From assembly GCF_000812025.2 (NCBI RefSeq), contig NZ_JWJE02000015.1, forward strand, positions 17,197-81,196: a DNA stretch of 64,000 bases, in the 5' to 3' direction. The number at the start of each line of letters is the position of its first letter. The stretch's first letter is position 1. Source of the DNA: Bacillus thermotolerans (GTDB taxonomy: Bacteria; Bacillota; Bacilli; Bacillales; Domibacillaceae). The position numbers and the translations under genes were made by a program. Of the stretch, positions 1 through 8,438 are shown piece after piece. Under the pieces are notes generated by a model that saw only the letters and a list, made by a program, of their open reading frames with translations, made no database searches and was not told the DNA's origin.

Positions 1-143
1 ATTCCCATGCGGGCACACATTTCAGCTGTATGGCTGCCAAGAGCACCGCCGCCGATAATGAGAACAGACGACTGGCTAAGCTTTTCCTGGCCTTCTTTAC
101 CGATGGATGATACGAGCATTTGTCTCGAGTAGCGGCTGTCCAT
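1..143 (-). CDS. MoeB/ThiF-family adenylyltransferase, N-terminal part only
   Basis: The minus strand encodes the first 47 residues of a ThiF/MoeB-type E1-like enzyme; the rest lies beyond the left edge. The reading begins MDSRYSRQML and reaches a Rossmann nucleotide-binding turn, IIGGGALGSH, at about residues 31-40, which is the standard N-terminal layout of MoeB, ThiF and HesA proteins. These enzymes adenylate the C-terminal Gly-Gly of a sulfur-carrier protein (MoaD or ThiS). A good ribosome binding site, AGGGAGGG, lies just upstream of the ATG at 143. The gene is divergent from moaA, which favours a molybdopterin role (MoeB) over thiamine, but the truncated sequence alone cannot separate the two. 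Confidence 0.8.
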   Translation of the reverse strand, partial: MDSRYSRQMLVSSIGKEGQEKLSQSSVLIIGGGALGSHTAEMCARMG

Positions 144-304
144 TACAAATGTCCCTCCCTATCAATTGAATCTAGCAGTATTTTTCTCATCATAGAACAG
201 AATGTATAAACTGGCAACCTTCTAAAAACAAAGTTCAGACTATTCTGTCTACCTTTAATAAATGATTCATAAATTAAAATTCCTATAGAAAAGAGAGGAT
301 TCAA

Positions 305-1324
305 ATGGTAAATCGCTCATTGCATGATCAATTTAACCGACCCCTTCAGGATTTACGAATATCAGTTACCGACCGATGCAATTTCAGATGTCGCTATTGT
401 ATGCCTGAGGAAATATTTGGGCATGATTACATGTTCTTATCTAAGAAAGAAATCTTAAGCTTTGAGGAAATTGAAAGACTCGTTTCACTCATGGCATCGT
501 TTGGAGTTAAAAAAGTCCGTATCACCGGCGGAGAGCCGCTGATGAGGAAAGATTTGTCTAAGCTGATCTTTTCCTTAAAAAAGATAGACGGCATAAGAGA
601 CGTGGCTCTTACAACTAACGGATCACTCCTGAGAAAACACGCTCAAGCCTTAAAAGAGGCAGGGCTGGAACGGATTAACGTAAGTCTTGATACGCTGGAT
701 AATGAGGTATTTCACCGGCTGAACAGCCGGTCTTACAGCGTGGAGGATGTACTGGAAGGAATTGAACTGGCAGCCGCTTTAGATATTCAGGTAAAAGTAA
801 ATATGGTTGTTCAGAAGGGTGTCAATGAACAGGATATCGTCCCGATGGCTCGTTATTTTCGGAACACTCCCCATATCCTAAGATTCATCGAATTCATGGA
901 TGTCGGCAATCATAACGGCTGGAATTTAGAAAGAGTCGTGTCGAAGAAAGAGATCATCCGAATCATTGATGAAAAGTTCCCGCTTGAACCGGTTAAGAGC
1001 AATTACTATGGGGAGGTAGCTTCTCGCTATAGATATAAAGAAGGCGGTGGAGAAATAGGCGTGATTTCTTCTGTAACCGATTCATTTTGTTCCTCGTGTA
1101 CGAGAGCTCGTCTTTCGGCAGATGGCCATCTATATATGTGCTTGTTCGCCGTTAAGGGCCATGATTTGCGGACACTGCTGCGCTCAGGAGCAGACGATGA
1201 GGAAATGATAAAAGAAATCGGAGAGATTTGGAGAAATCGTCACGACCGTTATTCAGATGAGCGGCTGCTGCAGACAGATCGGGATAAAAGAGCAAAAATA
1301 GAGATGTCTTACATTGGGGGCTGA
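305..1324 (+). CDS. moaA: GTP 3',8-cyclase MoaA
   Basis: Radical SAM enzyme for the first step of molybdenum cofactor synthesis, GTP to 3',8-cyclo-GTP, in the cytosol. The N-terminal SAM cluster motif is complete (Cys25, Cys29, Cys32 in CNFRCRYC), followed by GGEPL at residues 75-79. The second cluster, specific for MoaA, is present near the C-terminus as C-x2-C-x13-C (CSSC...C), and the chain ends in the Gly-Gly tail required by the family. The 339-residue length is normal. AGAGGAT lies 5 bases before the ATG. It is divergent from the MoeB-like gene and just upstream of a molybdenum hydroxylase operon that would consume the cofactor. Confidence 0.95.
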   Translation: MVNRSLHDQFNRPLQDLRISVTDRCNFRCRYCMPEEIFGHDYMFLSKKEILSFEEIERLVSLMASFGVKKVRITGGEPLMRKDLSKLIFSLKKIDGIRDVALTTNGSLLRKHAQALKEAGLERINVSLDTLDNEVFHRLNSRSYSVEDVLEGIELAAALDIQVKVNMVVQKGVNEQDIVPMARYFRNTPHILRFIEFMDVGNHNGWNLERVVSKKEIIRIIDEKFPLEPVKSNYYGEVASRYRYKEGGGEIGVISSVTDSFCSSCTRARLSADGHLYMCLFAVKGHDLRTLLRSGADDEEMIKEIGEIWRNRHDRYSDERLLQTDRDKRAKIEMSYIGG

Positions 1325-1344
1325 TAAGGGGTGTTTTAAGGCGC

Positions 1345-1423
1345 GAAAATCATTTGATTTTCATTTGGGACGAAAAATAACTGAATATTTTCACAAATGA
1401 AAGAATAGATTTCAAAATTGAAA
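1345..1423. promoter_or_regulatory. Candidate upstream activator sites for a sigma-54 activator
   Basis: Three palindromes lie 100-190 bp before the sigma-54 promoter. GAAAATCATTTGATTTTC (1345-1362) is a perfect 8+8 palindrome. Two TTTCA-N4-TGAAA sites follow at 1389-1402 and 1410-1423. The centres are 42 and 21 bp apart, that is four and two DNA turns, so all sites face the same side of the helix. Such phased sites are typical for enhancer-binding proteins. The likely binder is the activator encoded at 9914-11965, but this is inference. Confidence 0.5.
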
Positions 1424-1517
1424 GAAACAGCAGGTGCCTTCAATCAGCGGTTTCATTTTTATCAGGAACAGGCTAGGGATAATGGGAATTTGAGTTAATT
1501 TGTAAACGAGCAAAAGA

Positions 1518-1533
1518 TGGCACAATATTTGCA
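1518..1533 (+). promoter_or_regulatory. Sigma-54 (SigL/RpoN) promoter of the molybdenum hydroxylase operon
   Basis: TGGCAC-AATAT-TTGCA matches the -24/-12 consensus, with GG and GC separated by exactly 10 bases. The expected transcript start is near 1544, about 68 bases before the TTG start of the coxG-like gene. No SigA-type promoter of similar quality is visible here. Confidence 0.85.
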
Positions 1534-1611
1534 ATATTATAAAGTAGTGTCAACATCGTGAGCGTTTGTGCACCTGTAACGATAAAAATAGCAATGGAAG
1601 GAGCGCTTAAC

Positions 1612-2064
1612 TTGAACATCGAATCATCTTACACGTTTAAAGGAGTGTCACAGGAGCTTTTATGGAAGACCCTCCAGGATAAAGAGTCACTTCGCCGTTC
1701 GCTGCCTGGCTGTAAATCATTTGAAGAAATAGCACCTCATACGTATAAGTCAGAGCTTGGTATTAACATCGGTCCCGTGAAAGGAGTATTTACTGGTGAT
1801 GTTCGCCAAGTAGATATCAAAGAACCAGAATCATACCGCCTTCTCGTTATTGGAAAAGGAAAGCCAGGGGAAATTGATGCAAAGGCGGACATGGTTTTAG
1901 AAGAAACTGAAGCTGGCACAACGCTTATTTGCCGTGCAGAGGTAAAGGTGACTGGCGTTTTAGCAGCCGCTGGTCAAAGAGTCATGAGTGGTGTGGCAAA
2001 GGTGATCCTGGGACAATTTTTCAAAGATATTGAAAAAGAAACAAAAGAAATGGCTAAGCTTTAA
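1612..2064 (+). CDS. CoxG-like SRPBCC-domain protein (carbon monoxide dehydrogenase subunit G family)
   Basis: About 150 residues forming one SRPBCC/CoxG domain, seen from features such as LPGCKSFEEI and GPVKGVFTGDV. CoxG proteins are encoded with Cox-type molybdenum hydroxylases and are thought to help recruit the enzyme to the membrane or assist assembly; they are not catalytic. The TTG at 1612 was chosen as start because GGAAGGAG sits 8 bases upstream. A GTG at 1558 would add 18 residues that do not look like the family, without a ribosome binding site. It is the first gene behind the sigma-54 promoter, followed after 32 bases by the iron-sulfur subunit. Confidence 0.82.
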   Translation: MNIESSYTFKGVSQELLWKTLQDKESLRRSLPGCKSFEEIAPHTYKSELGINIGPVKGVFTGDVRQVDIKEPESYRLLVIGKGKPGEIDAKADMVLEETEAGTTLICRAEVKVTGVLAAAGQRVMSGVAKVILGQFFKDIEKETKEMAKL

Positions 2065-2096
2065 CCTTTCAATTATTTTTAGGGGGTGCAGTGTAG

Positions 2097-2639
2097 ATGG
2101 CAATTGAAGATCGGGAAGTAACGGTAGTAGTTAACGGGCAAGAAAGAAGTGCGGCAGTCGAACCCCGGAAGTTGTTAGTTCACTATCTACGAGATGATCT
2201 TGGGCTGACTGGTACGCATATCGGCTGCGATACGAGCCAATGCGGTGCTTGCTCCATCATGGTAAATGGAGAAGCTGTGAAGTCCTGCACAATGCTTGCT
2301 GTGCAAGCAGAAGGATCAGAAATTACAACGGTCGAAGGCTTAGGGTCTATTGAACATCTTCATCCTATGCAGCAAAGCTTCTGGGAGGAGCATGGCCTTC
2401 AATGCGGCTATTGTACACCTGGAGTGATCATGGCGATGCTAGGACTATTAAAGGAGAACCCAAATCCAAGTGAAGAGGAAATCCGTGAAGGGATGGAAGG
2501 GGTCATTTGCCGTTGTACAGGCTATCAATTTATCGTAAGCGCCGTTCAAAAGGCAGCCAAATTAATGGCTGAAGCAGAGGAGCAAAAAGAAGAAACGCTC
2601 GTAGCGAATTTAGTGAGGGAGGGAACTCACAATGGCTAA
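2097..2639 (+). CDS. Molybdenum hydroxylase small subunit with two [2Fe-2S] clusters (CoxS-type)
   Basis: Electron-transfer subunit that passes electrons from the molybdenum centre to the FAD subunit. The N-terminal plant-ferredoxin cluster ligands are Cys44, Cys49, Cys52 and Cys64. The C-terminal four-helix cluster ligands are Cys103, Cys106 (CGYC), Cys138 and Cys140 (CRC), so both clusters should form. At 180 residues it is slightly longer than usual because of an acidic C-terminal tail. An AGGGGG ribosome binding site precedes the ATG. The stop overlaps the large-subunit start by 8 bases, indicating translational coupling. Confidence 0.95.
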   Translation: MAIEDREVTVVVNGQERSAAVEPRKLLVHYLRDDLGLTGTHIGCDTSQCGACSIMVNGEAVKSCTMLAVQAEGSEITTVEGLGSIEHLHPMQQSFWEEHGLQCGYCTPGVIMAMLGLLKENPNPSEEEIREGMEGVICRCTGYQFIVSAVQKAAKLMAEAEEQKEETLVANLVREGTHNG

Positions 2640-4977
2640 TGTAATTGGTGCTTCCCTAAAGAGAAAGGAAGATCCACGTCTCTTGACAGGAAACGGACGT
2701 TTCTCAGATGACATTCAATTGCCGGGCATGCTTCATGCTGTTATTTTACGCAGTCCTCATGCTCACGCAAAAATTAAGAAGATCCACGCAGAAGAGGCGT
2801 TAAAATCGCAGGGTGTCGTTGCCGTTTATACAGGAAAAGACCTTGAAGGAAAAATTGGTCCCGTTCCGAGCTCCTGGCTCGTGCCTGATGCTAATTTAAA
2901 AGAAGCGCCTCAATATCCGTTGGCTATCGATTATGTGCGCTATGTTGGAGATGGGGTAGCTCTCATTATTGCTGAGGATCGTTACGTGGCGCGAGATGCT
3001 CTTGATCTAATCGAGGTAGAATACGAAGTGCTTCCGGCTGTCGTTCATCAGAAAGAAGCGATGCAAGAAGGTGTACCGCTTGTTCATGGTGACATTGAGA
3101 ACAATATCGCTTTGCATTGGAAGGCCGGAGAGGTAGCTGATGAGATTATTAATGATGCGGAGGTGGTTGTCCGTGAGAGCTTTTACGTTCAGCGCGTATT
3201 CCCTAGTCCGCTTGAGACACGGGCAGCGATTGGGCAATACGATGCGGGCAGCGGAGAGTTAACTCTTTGGTGTACTTCTCAAAACCCTCATATTCACCGT
3301 ATGGTGTTGTCGGACGTGCTCGGAATCTCTGAAGCGAAGCTAAGAGTAATTGCTCCTGACATGGGTGGCGGATTTGGAGGGAAGATCGGCGTATATCCGG
3401 ATGAAGCCTTAGTTGGTTATGCAGCGCGTGATTTAAAAAGACCAGTAAAATGGATTGAACAGCGCAGCGAGCATTTTACAGCTTCTAATGCCGGGCGCGA
3501 TGAAATTATTGATGTGGAGCTCGCCGGCAAACGCGACGGTACGCTGCTGGCCATTCGCGTAAAAAATACCGCGAATTTAGGCGCCTATTTATCGACAATG
3601 GGACCTGGGGTGGCCACGATCGATTTTGGCCTGATGATCACAGGCGCCTACGATATCCCACACGCTTCCTGTGAAACATTTGGCGTTTACACAAATACAA
3701 CTCCGACAGATGCATACAGGGGGGCCGGAAAGCCTGAAGCGACCTATCAAATCGAGCGGATTATCGACCTGTATGCAAGAGAAATCGGCATGGATCCTAT
3801 CGAGCTGCGAAGAAAGAATTTTGTCCGCAAGGAAGCATTCCCTTATACGAATGCTCAAGGGCTATTATATGACAGTGGAGATTACGAGAAGCCTTTAGAG
3901 AAAGCTTTGGAGACACTTAATTATGAAGAGCTGCGTCAGAAGCAGAGAGAATTAAGCAAGCAAGGCAAACTCATCGGCATTGGCTTTTCTACATATGTAG
4001 AGCTGTGCGGGTTCGGACCGTCTGAGGTTGCCGGTGCAATTGGATTCCAAGGAGGGGTTTGGGAAAACTCTACCGTGCGTGTTCATCCATCTGGCAAAGT
4101 AACCGTATACTGCGGCACGTCCCCTCATGGCCAGGGCCATGCTACAACTTTTGGCCAGGTAGTAGCGGAAAAGCTCGGTATCCCTATGGATGATATTGAA
4201 CTAGTCTTTAGCGATACAAAATCTATTTCTATGGGGTGGGGGACGTACGGTTCTCGTTCAACGGCAGTCGGAGGAGCAGCAGTATCAATTGCAGCTGATC
4301 GTGTTGTTGAGAAGGCGAAGAAAATCGCTGCCCATGAGCTGGAAGCTTCTGAAGAAGACATCGTATTTGAAAATGGTAAGTTCCAAGTAAAAGGTGTTCC
4401 CGGACAGCAGCGTACATTCCAGGAGATCGCAAAGTCAGCCAATATGGCGTGGAATTTACCGGAGGGCATGGAACCTTCTCTAGAAGCACAATCATTTTTC
4501 AAGCCGGAAAACTTTGTTTATCCATTCGGTACACATGCAGCAGTTGTGGAGATTGACAAAGATACAGGCGAAATCGAATTGAAGCGATACGTGTGCGTGG
4601 ATGATGTAGGGCGCGTGATTAATCCGCTGACAGCAGAAGGCCAGGTGCATGGAGGCATTGCTCAGGGAGTAGGCCAAGCTCTTTGGGAAGGAGCAGTTTA
4701 CAGCAAAGACGGGCAGCTTTTATCAGGTACCTTAATGGATTATGCGCTGCCGAAAGCAAGATTTTTCCCTCGTATTGAGTCAGCTTTCACTGAAACGCCA
4801 TCACCCGTTAACCCGCTCGGTGCAAAAGGGGTCGGTGAAACGGGCACAACAGCTTCGATTGCCGCTGTGATGAATGCAGTGATGGACGCACTGAAGCCAT
4901 ATAACGTAAAAGATATTGAAATGCCGCTGACTTCTGAAAAAGTATGGCGTGCGATCCAAGATGGGGAGGGGAATTGA
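2632..4977 (+). CDS. Molybdopterin-binding large subunit of a xanthine dehydrogenase/CO dehydrogenase-family enzyme (form II CoxL type)
   Basis: Catalytic subunit of 781 residues, a normal length. It has the molybdopterin-contacting GGGFGG (residues 245-250), the substrate loop AYRGAGKPE (361-369), and the C-terminal GVGE motif with the catalytic Glu (about residue 737). In true CO dehydrogenases the loop is AYRCSFR, whose Cys carries copper; here that position is Gly364. The protein is therefore a form II or related hydroxylase of unknown substrate, not a proven CO dehydrogenase. The adjacent MocA-type gene suggests the cytosine-dinucleotide cofactor. The gene is coupled to the small subunit upstream and abuts the FAD subunit downstream. 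Confidence 0.92.
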   Translation: MANVIGASLKRKEDPRLLTGNGRFSDDIQLPGMLHAVILRSPHAHAKIKKIHAEEALKSQGVVAVYTGKDLEGKIGPVPSSWLVPDANLKEAPQYPLAIDYVRYVGDGVALIIAEDRYVARDALDLIEVEYEVLPAVVHQKEAMQEGVPLVHGDIENNIALHWKAGEVADEIINDAEVVVRESFYVQRVFPSPLETRAAIGQYDAGSGELTLWCTSQNPHIHRMVLSDVLGISEAKLRVIAPDMGGGFGGKIGVYPDEALVGYAARDLKRPVKWIEQRSEHFTASNAGRDEIIDVELAGKRDGTLLAIRVKNTANLGAYLSTMGPGVATIDFGLMITGAYDIPHASCETFGVYTNTTPTDAYRGAGKPEATYQIERIIDLYAREIGMDPIELRRKNFVRKEAFPYTNAQGLLYDSGDYEKPLEKALETLNYEELRQKQRELSKQGKLIGIGFSTYVELCGFGPSEVAGAIGFQGGVWENSTVRVHPSGKVTVYCGTSPHGQGHATTFGQVVAEKLGIPMDDIELVFSDTKSISMGWGTYGSRSTAVGGAAVSIAADRVVEKAKKIAAHELEASEEDIVFENGKFQVKGVPGQQRTFQEIAKSANMAWNLPEGMEPSLEAQSFFKPENFVYPFGTHAAVVEIDKDTGEIELKRYVCVDDVGRVINPLTAEGQVHGGIAQGVGQALWEGAVYSKDGQLLSGTLMDYALPKARFFPRIESAFTETPSPVNPLGAKGVGETGTTASIAAVMNAVMDALKPYNVKDIEMPLTSEKVWRAIQDGEGN

Positions 4978-5841
4978 TTGATACCTGTTAAGTTTGATTA
5001 CATTCATGCTGAATCGGTTGAGCAAGCGATTCGTCTGCAGCAGGAAAGCAATGGCGAAGGAAAGCTGATTGCTGGCGGACACAGCCTGCTTCCTCTTATG
5101 AAGTTTAGATTAACGGAGCCTGGCGTACTCATTGACATCAGCCGGATCAGCCAGCTAAAAGAGGTACGCAAGGAGGGAGACCGAATAGTTGTGGGTGCCT
5201 TGACGACTCATCATGCAGCATCTAATGATCCAGTTATTAAAGAGCATATTCCCCTTCTTGCCGACACGGTGCGTCAAATTGGTGACTTGCAAGTAAGAAA
5301 CCGTGGGACCATCGGAGGAAATATCGCTCATGCGGATCCAGCGGCTGATTTGCCGGCAGCTGCCTTTGCTTTGGATGCCCAGGTGATCATCCAGGGAGAA
5401 GACGGTGAGGAAACGATGCCGGTTGATCAATTTATCGTGGGACCGCTGATTACGATGATGCCTGAAAACAGCATTGTTACGGCCGTTTCTTTTGCGATTC
5501 CTCCGAGACATACGAGATCAGTCTACTTAAAATACTTTCATCCGGCTTCCGGCTATCCGGTTGTAGGAGTGGCTGCCATAGCGGGAGTAGATGAAAGCGG
5601 GGTCATTGATTTTGTCCGTATTGGCATCACGGGTGTCGGGGATATAGCTTATCGTGCTGAGTCCGTAGAACAGACGCTCTTAGGACAGACGCCTTCTGAA
5701 GCAATGATTCAGGAAGCATCCAGGCTTGCAGCTGAGGAAGGAGAAATGGGGAACGACTTTTTTACTTCTTCAGAGTACCGGGAGCACTTATGCAAGGTGT
5801 ATACAGAGAGAGCACTCCGTTCTATCCTCCTAGCAAATTAA
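4978..5841 (+). CDS. FAD-binding medium subunit of the molybdenum hydroxylase (CoxM-type)
   Basis: The flavin subunit that accepts electrons from the iron-sulfur subunit and passes them to an external acceptor. FAD-binding motifs AGGHSLLPLMK (about residues 32-42) and RNRGTIGGNIAHADP (about residues 103-117) are both intact. The length, 287 residues, is normal. The TTG start immediately follows the large-subunit stop, with GGGGAGGGG as ribosome binding site inside the upstream gene. The order small-large-medium differs from the medium-small-large order of Oligotropha coxMSL. Confidence 0.93.
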   Translation: MIPVKFDYIHAESVEQAIRLQQESNGEGKLIAGGHSLLPLMKFRLTEPGVLIDISRISQLKEVRKEGDRIVVGALTTHHAASNDPVIKEHIPLLADTVRQIGDLQVRNRGTIGGNIAHADPAADLPAAAFALDAQVIIQGEDGEETMPVDQFIVGPLITMMPENSIVTAVSFAIPPRHTRSVYLKYFHPASGYPVVGVAAIAGVDESGVIDFVRIGITGVGDIAYRAESVEQTLLGQTPSEAMIQEASRLAAEEGEMGNDFFTSSEYREHLCKVYTERALRSILLAN

Positions 5842-5851
5842 TCTAGTAAAA

Positions 5852-5882
5852 AGGGGACTTGTTCGCTGATGAGCAGTCCCCT
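5852..5882 (+). terminator. Hairpin after the FAD subunit, possible attenuator
   Basis: AGGGGACT pairs with AGTCCCCT across a 15-base loop, followed by GGATTTTCTT. The T-run is short, so partial termination is more likely than complete. It would lower expression of the maturation genes downstream relative to the structural subunits. Confidence 0.5.
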
Positions 5883-5923
5883 GGATTTTCTTCCTTCTCT
5901 TTGCAGAAAGGAAATAGAAAGAG

Positions 5924-6808
5924 GTGAGGTTCATTAACACAGGCATGACATCAATCGAGGAAGTTTTTCGGCAAAACGGTTATATTACCGACCGGCCAAT
6001 TGTAACAGCGCTCCATCTTGTCCGCACATTACAAAAACCATTGCTTATTGAAGGACCGGCTGGAGTCGGTAAAACGGAAATCGCTAAAGTGCTGGCCCAA
6101 TCCTTAAATACACGCTTCATCCGGCTGCAATGTTACGAGGGGCTGGACGCTGCTAACGCTTTATATGAATGGAATTATGCAAAACAAATTCTTCATATCC
6201 AAATGACTGAAAACAGCGGGTCCTCCCTTTCTGAAAAAGAGGCTTCTATTTTCAGCGAGCCGTTCCTCCTGTCACGTCCATTGCTCCAGGCGCTACGAGA
6301 AGAGGATGCTTCACCTGTACTCCTGATTGATGAGGTAGATAGGGCGGATGAAGAGTTTGAAGCTTTCTTGCTGGAGGCCCTTGCTGAGTATCAAATTACT
6401 ATCCCTGAGCTTGGAACGATTAAAGCGAAGCACCGACCATATGTTATATTGACATCCAATCGTACGCGTGAACTGAGTGATGCGCTTAGGAGGCGCTGCT
6501 TGTATCAATGGGTTGACTACCCGGACTTTGAAAAAGAGACAGCCATCCTTCAAGCCCGTCTGCCAGGGATAGACAAACAACTGGCAGATCAAATTGCTCG
6601 GCTAATGAAAGAGGTTCGGAGTATGCCGCTCTCCAAGGTACCTGGAGTAGCAGAGAGCATCGATTGGGCAGAAGCACTGATTCACATGCATCAGAAGGAG
6701 CTTAACAAGGAAGCTATCTATGAAACACTCGGTTGTTTCATTAAGGATAAAGAGGATTGGGAAACAGTCAGTCGTGAAATTGAAGAAGGAACGTTGTTGA
6801 ATCTATAA
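5924..6808 (+). CDS. MoxR-type AAA+ ATPase (CoxD-like maturation factor)
   Basis: AAA+ ATPase of the MoxR family with Walker A GPAGVGKTE (about residues 44-52), Walker B LLIDEVD (about 133-139) and a sensor region ILTSNRTREL (about 176-185). CoxD is needed in Oligotropha for insertion of sulfur and metal into the CO dehydrogenase active site; this protein probably matures the enzyme encoded upstream together with the following VWA protein. The GTG start at 5924 is uncertain: AGGTGAGG lies too far from the ATG at 5945, and the site before the GTG is only moderate. The next gene follows within 30 bases. Confidence 0.85.
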   Translation: MRFINTGMTSIEEVFRQNGYITDRPIVTALHLVRTLQKPLLIEGPAGVGKTEIAKVLAQSLNTRFIRLQCYEGLDAANALYEWNYAKQILHIQMTENSGSSLSEKEASIFSEPFLLSRPLLQALREEDASPVLLIDEVDRADEEFEAFLLEALAEYQITIPELGTIKAKHRPYVILTSNRTRELSDALRRRCLYQWVDYPDFEKETAILQARLPGIDKQLADQIARLMKEVRSMPLSKVPGVAESIDWAEALIHMHQKELNKEAIYETLGCFIKDKEDWETVSREIEEGTLLNL

Positions 6809-6834
6809 AATCATCCAGCAGGCAGGTGTGCCTA

Positions 6835-8052
6835 TTGAGTCATTTACCTGAATATGTCGTTGCATTTTGCCGTTGCTTACGGCAAAACGGATTTTTAATA
6901 GGTTTCAAGGAAGAGGAGGATACCCTTGTTGCCTTGCAATCGATAGATATGTCTAATCAGGAGCAATTCCATTTAGTGCTGAAAACGATACTCTGCTCGA
7001 GTAAGGAAGAACAGGCTGTATTTGACCAATGGTTTTATCAGTTTTTTAAGCTTGAGCAGGAAAGAGAAGACCCGGCTTTTCTTAAGGATTTGAGGAAGGA
7101 AGGGAAGCAGGCTGGCCAGCATCCGGTTAAAGCAGATCAGGAAAGGCAGACCGCTCGAGGTCAGAGAGAAAAAGCTGCTGCGAGGCAAGGGGGAGGAAAA
7201 GGGAGAGAGTCCCCTGGAGAAGAAGCCGCTGCTTTAGCAGCAGAAAAAGAACCTGTAAAAGATTCATTAGGAAAAGCTCTTAACTGGCTGGCTGCGAGGG
7301 CAGGCGGGAATCAGGCTCAGCTTACGGCTCCTATTTCTCCTAGTCAGTTAGAAAGCATGGAAGCATCGGCAAAGGTGTTTATTAAAAATATAGAAATCAA
7401 GCAATCTCGCAGGCTTAGTATAAATAAAAAAGGCACCGTGCTTCATGGAAGAAGAACGATGCGGCGCAGTCTGCAAACAGGTGGGCTTCCGATAAAGCGG
7501 GTTTTAACGGGGCGCACGAAAGAAAAGGCGTCGTTTGTTTTATTGTGCGACGGCAGTCGGTCAATGGAAGCTTATCGAGGGAAGTTTCTGCAGTTTGCCT
7601 ATGCCCTGGCGAAGCATACCCGCCGCGTGGAAGTTTTTACTTTTTCAACTCGGCTTAGAAAAGTGACAGAGCAGATAGGAGAAGGAAGAGATGGCAAACT
7701 GCCGACGCTTATTGTGCAGGGAAGCGAGTGGGGCGGAGGAACGCGGATTGGCGAATCGCTATCTTCGTTCGTGGATCAGTACGGACCACGGCTGCTTCGG
7801 AGAGACACCGTTGTCATGATTGCGAGTGATGGACTGGACACAGGAGATATATCTCACTTGCAGTGGGCGATGAGTGAGCTGAAGAGACGTTCATCCGCTG
7901 TAGTTTGGCTGAATCCTCTCTTGAGCATGCCTGATTATAAGCCAGAAGCCCAAGGGATGAAAAAAGCACTTCCCTATATCGATATATTTACGGAAGCTCA
8001 AAGCCCGGAAGCTTTCCGGCAGTTAGCCAAACAAATTTCTATTCGGAGGTAA
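6835..8052 (+). CDS. VWA-domain protein (CoxE-like maturation factor)
   Basis: About 405 residues: a helical N-terminal part, a charged linker rich in Lys, Arg, Glu and Gln (about residues 85-150), and a C-terminal von Willebrand A domain. The metal-ion site is visible as DGSRS, with a later Thr in GGGTRIGES and an Asp in ASDGLDTGD. MoxR ATPases work with VWA partners, and CoxD/CoxE is the pair used for molybdenum hydroxylase maturation. TTG at 6835 was preferred because AGGTG lies 6 bases upstream; GTG at 6826 is the alternative. The next gene begins 5 bases after the stop. Confidence 0.85.
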   Translation: MSHLPEYVVAFCRCLRQNGFLIGFKEEEDTLVALQSIDMSNQEQFHLVLKTILCSSKEEQAVFDQWFYQFFKLEQEREDPAFLKDLRKEGKQAGQHPVKADQERQTARGQREKAAARQGGGKGRESPGEEAAALAAEKEPVKDSLGKALNWLAARAGGNQAQLTAPISPSQLESMEASAKVFIKNIEIKQSRRLSINKKGTVLHGRRTMRRSLQTGGLPIKRVLTGRTKEKASFVLLCDGSRSMEAYRGKFLQFAYALAKHTRRVEVFTFSTRLRKVTEQIGEGRDGKLPTLIVQGSEWGGGTRIGESLSSFVDQYGPRLLRRDTVVMIASDGLDTGDISHLQWAMSELKRRSSAVVWLNPLLSMPDYKPEAQGMKKALPYIDIFTEAQSPEAFRQLAKQISIRR

Positions 8053-8057
8053 GGGGA

Positions 8058-8438
8058 ATGACAGAACAAGCTTTAGTAGCGAAAGCTGTTGAACAGGCAA
8101 GAGAAGAGGGGCGAAAGGCGGCCTTGGCGACAGTGGTACGTGTCCGCGGTTCGGCCTACCGCCGTGAAGGGGCAAAAATGCTGATTGACGAAAATGAAGT
8201 GCTAACCGGAATGATCTCCGGAGGCTGCCTGGAAAGAGATGTGGCGGAGGTGGCGAAGCAGGTAATGGAATCAGGAACACCGGTCTTAAAAACGTATGCG
8301 ATGGATGAGGATGTTGTTTGGGGGCTTGGACTCGGATGCCCCGGTACAGTAGATATTTATATTGAACCAGTGCCTGGCAAATATTTGGGCAAGGACAGAA
8401 GAAGGGGGGATGCAAATGTCTCGCACATTACCTTTTGA
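8058..8438 (+). CDS. XdhC/CoxI-family protein, N-terminal domain only
   Basis: 126 residues matching the N-terminal XdhC/CoxI domain, with the conserved region GSAYRREGAKMLI, the SGGCLE motif and GLGLGCPG. XdhC proteins bind molybdenum cofactor, promote its sulfuration and hand it to the hydroxylase. Normally this domain continues in one chain into a Rossmann domain. Here it ends in the charged tail KDRRRGDANVSHITF and the Rossmann part follows in another frame, overlapping by 23 bases. Either the protein is naturally split or a frameshift divides one gene. Confidence 0.85.
   Translation: MTEQALVAKAVEQAREEGRKAALATVVRVRGSAYRREGAKMLIDENEVLTGMISGGCLERDVAEVAKQVMESGTPVLKTYAMDEDVVWGLGLGCPGTVDIYIEPVPGKYLGKDRRRGDANVSHITF

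Noticed and set aside
4125..4502. A 125-codon open frame on the minus strand inside the large-subunit gene
   Set aside because: It lies wholly within a strongly conserved coding gene, has no ribosome binding site and a composition expected of an antisense shadow.
2632..4977. Calling the enzyme a carbon monoxide dehydrogenase
   Set aside because: The Cys of the CO dehydrogenase loop AYRCSFR is replaced by Gly364 in AYRGAGKPE, so the copper-binding residue is missing.
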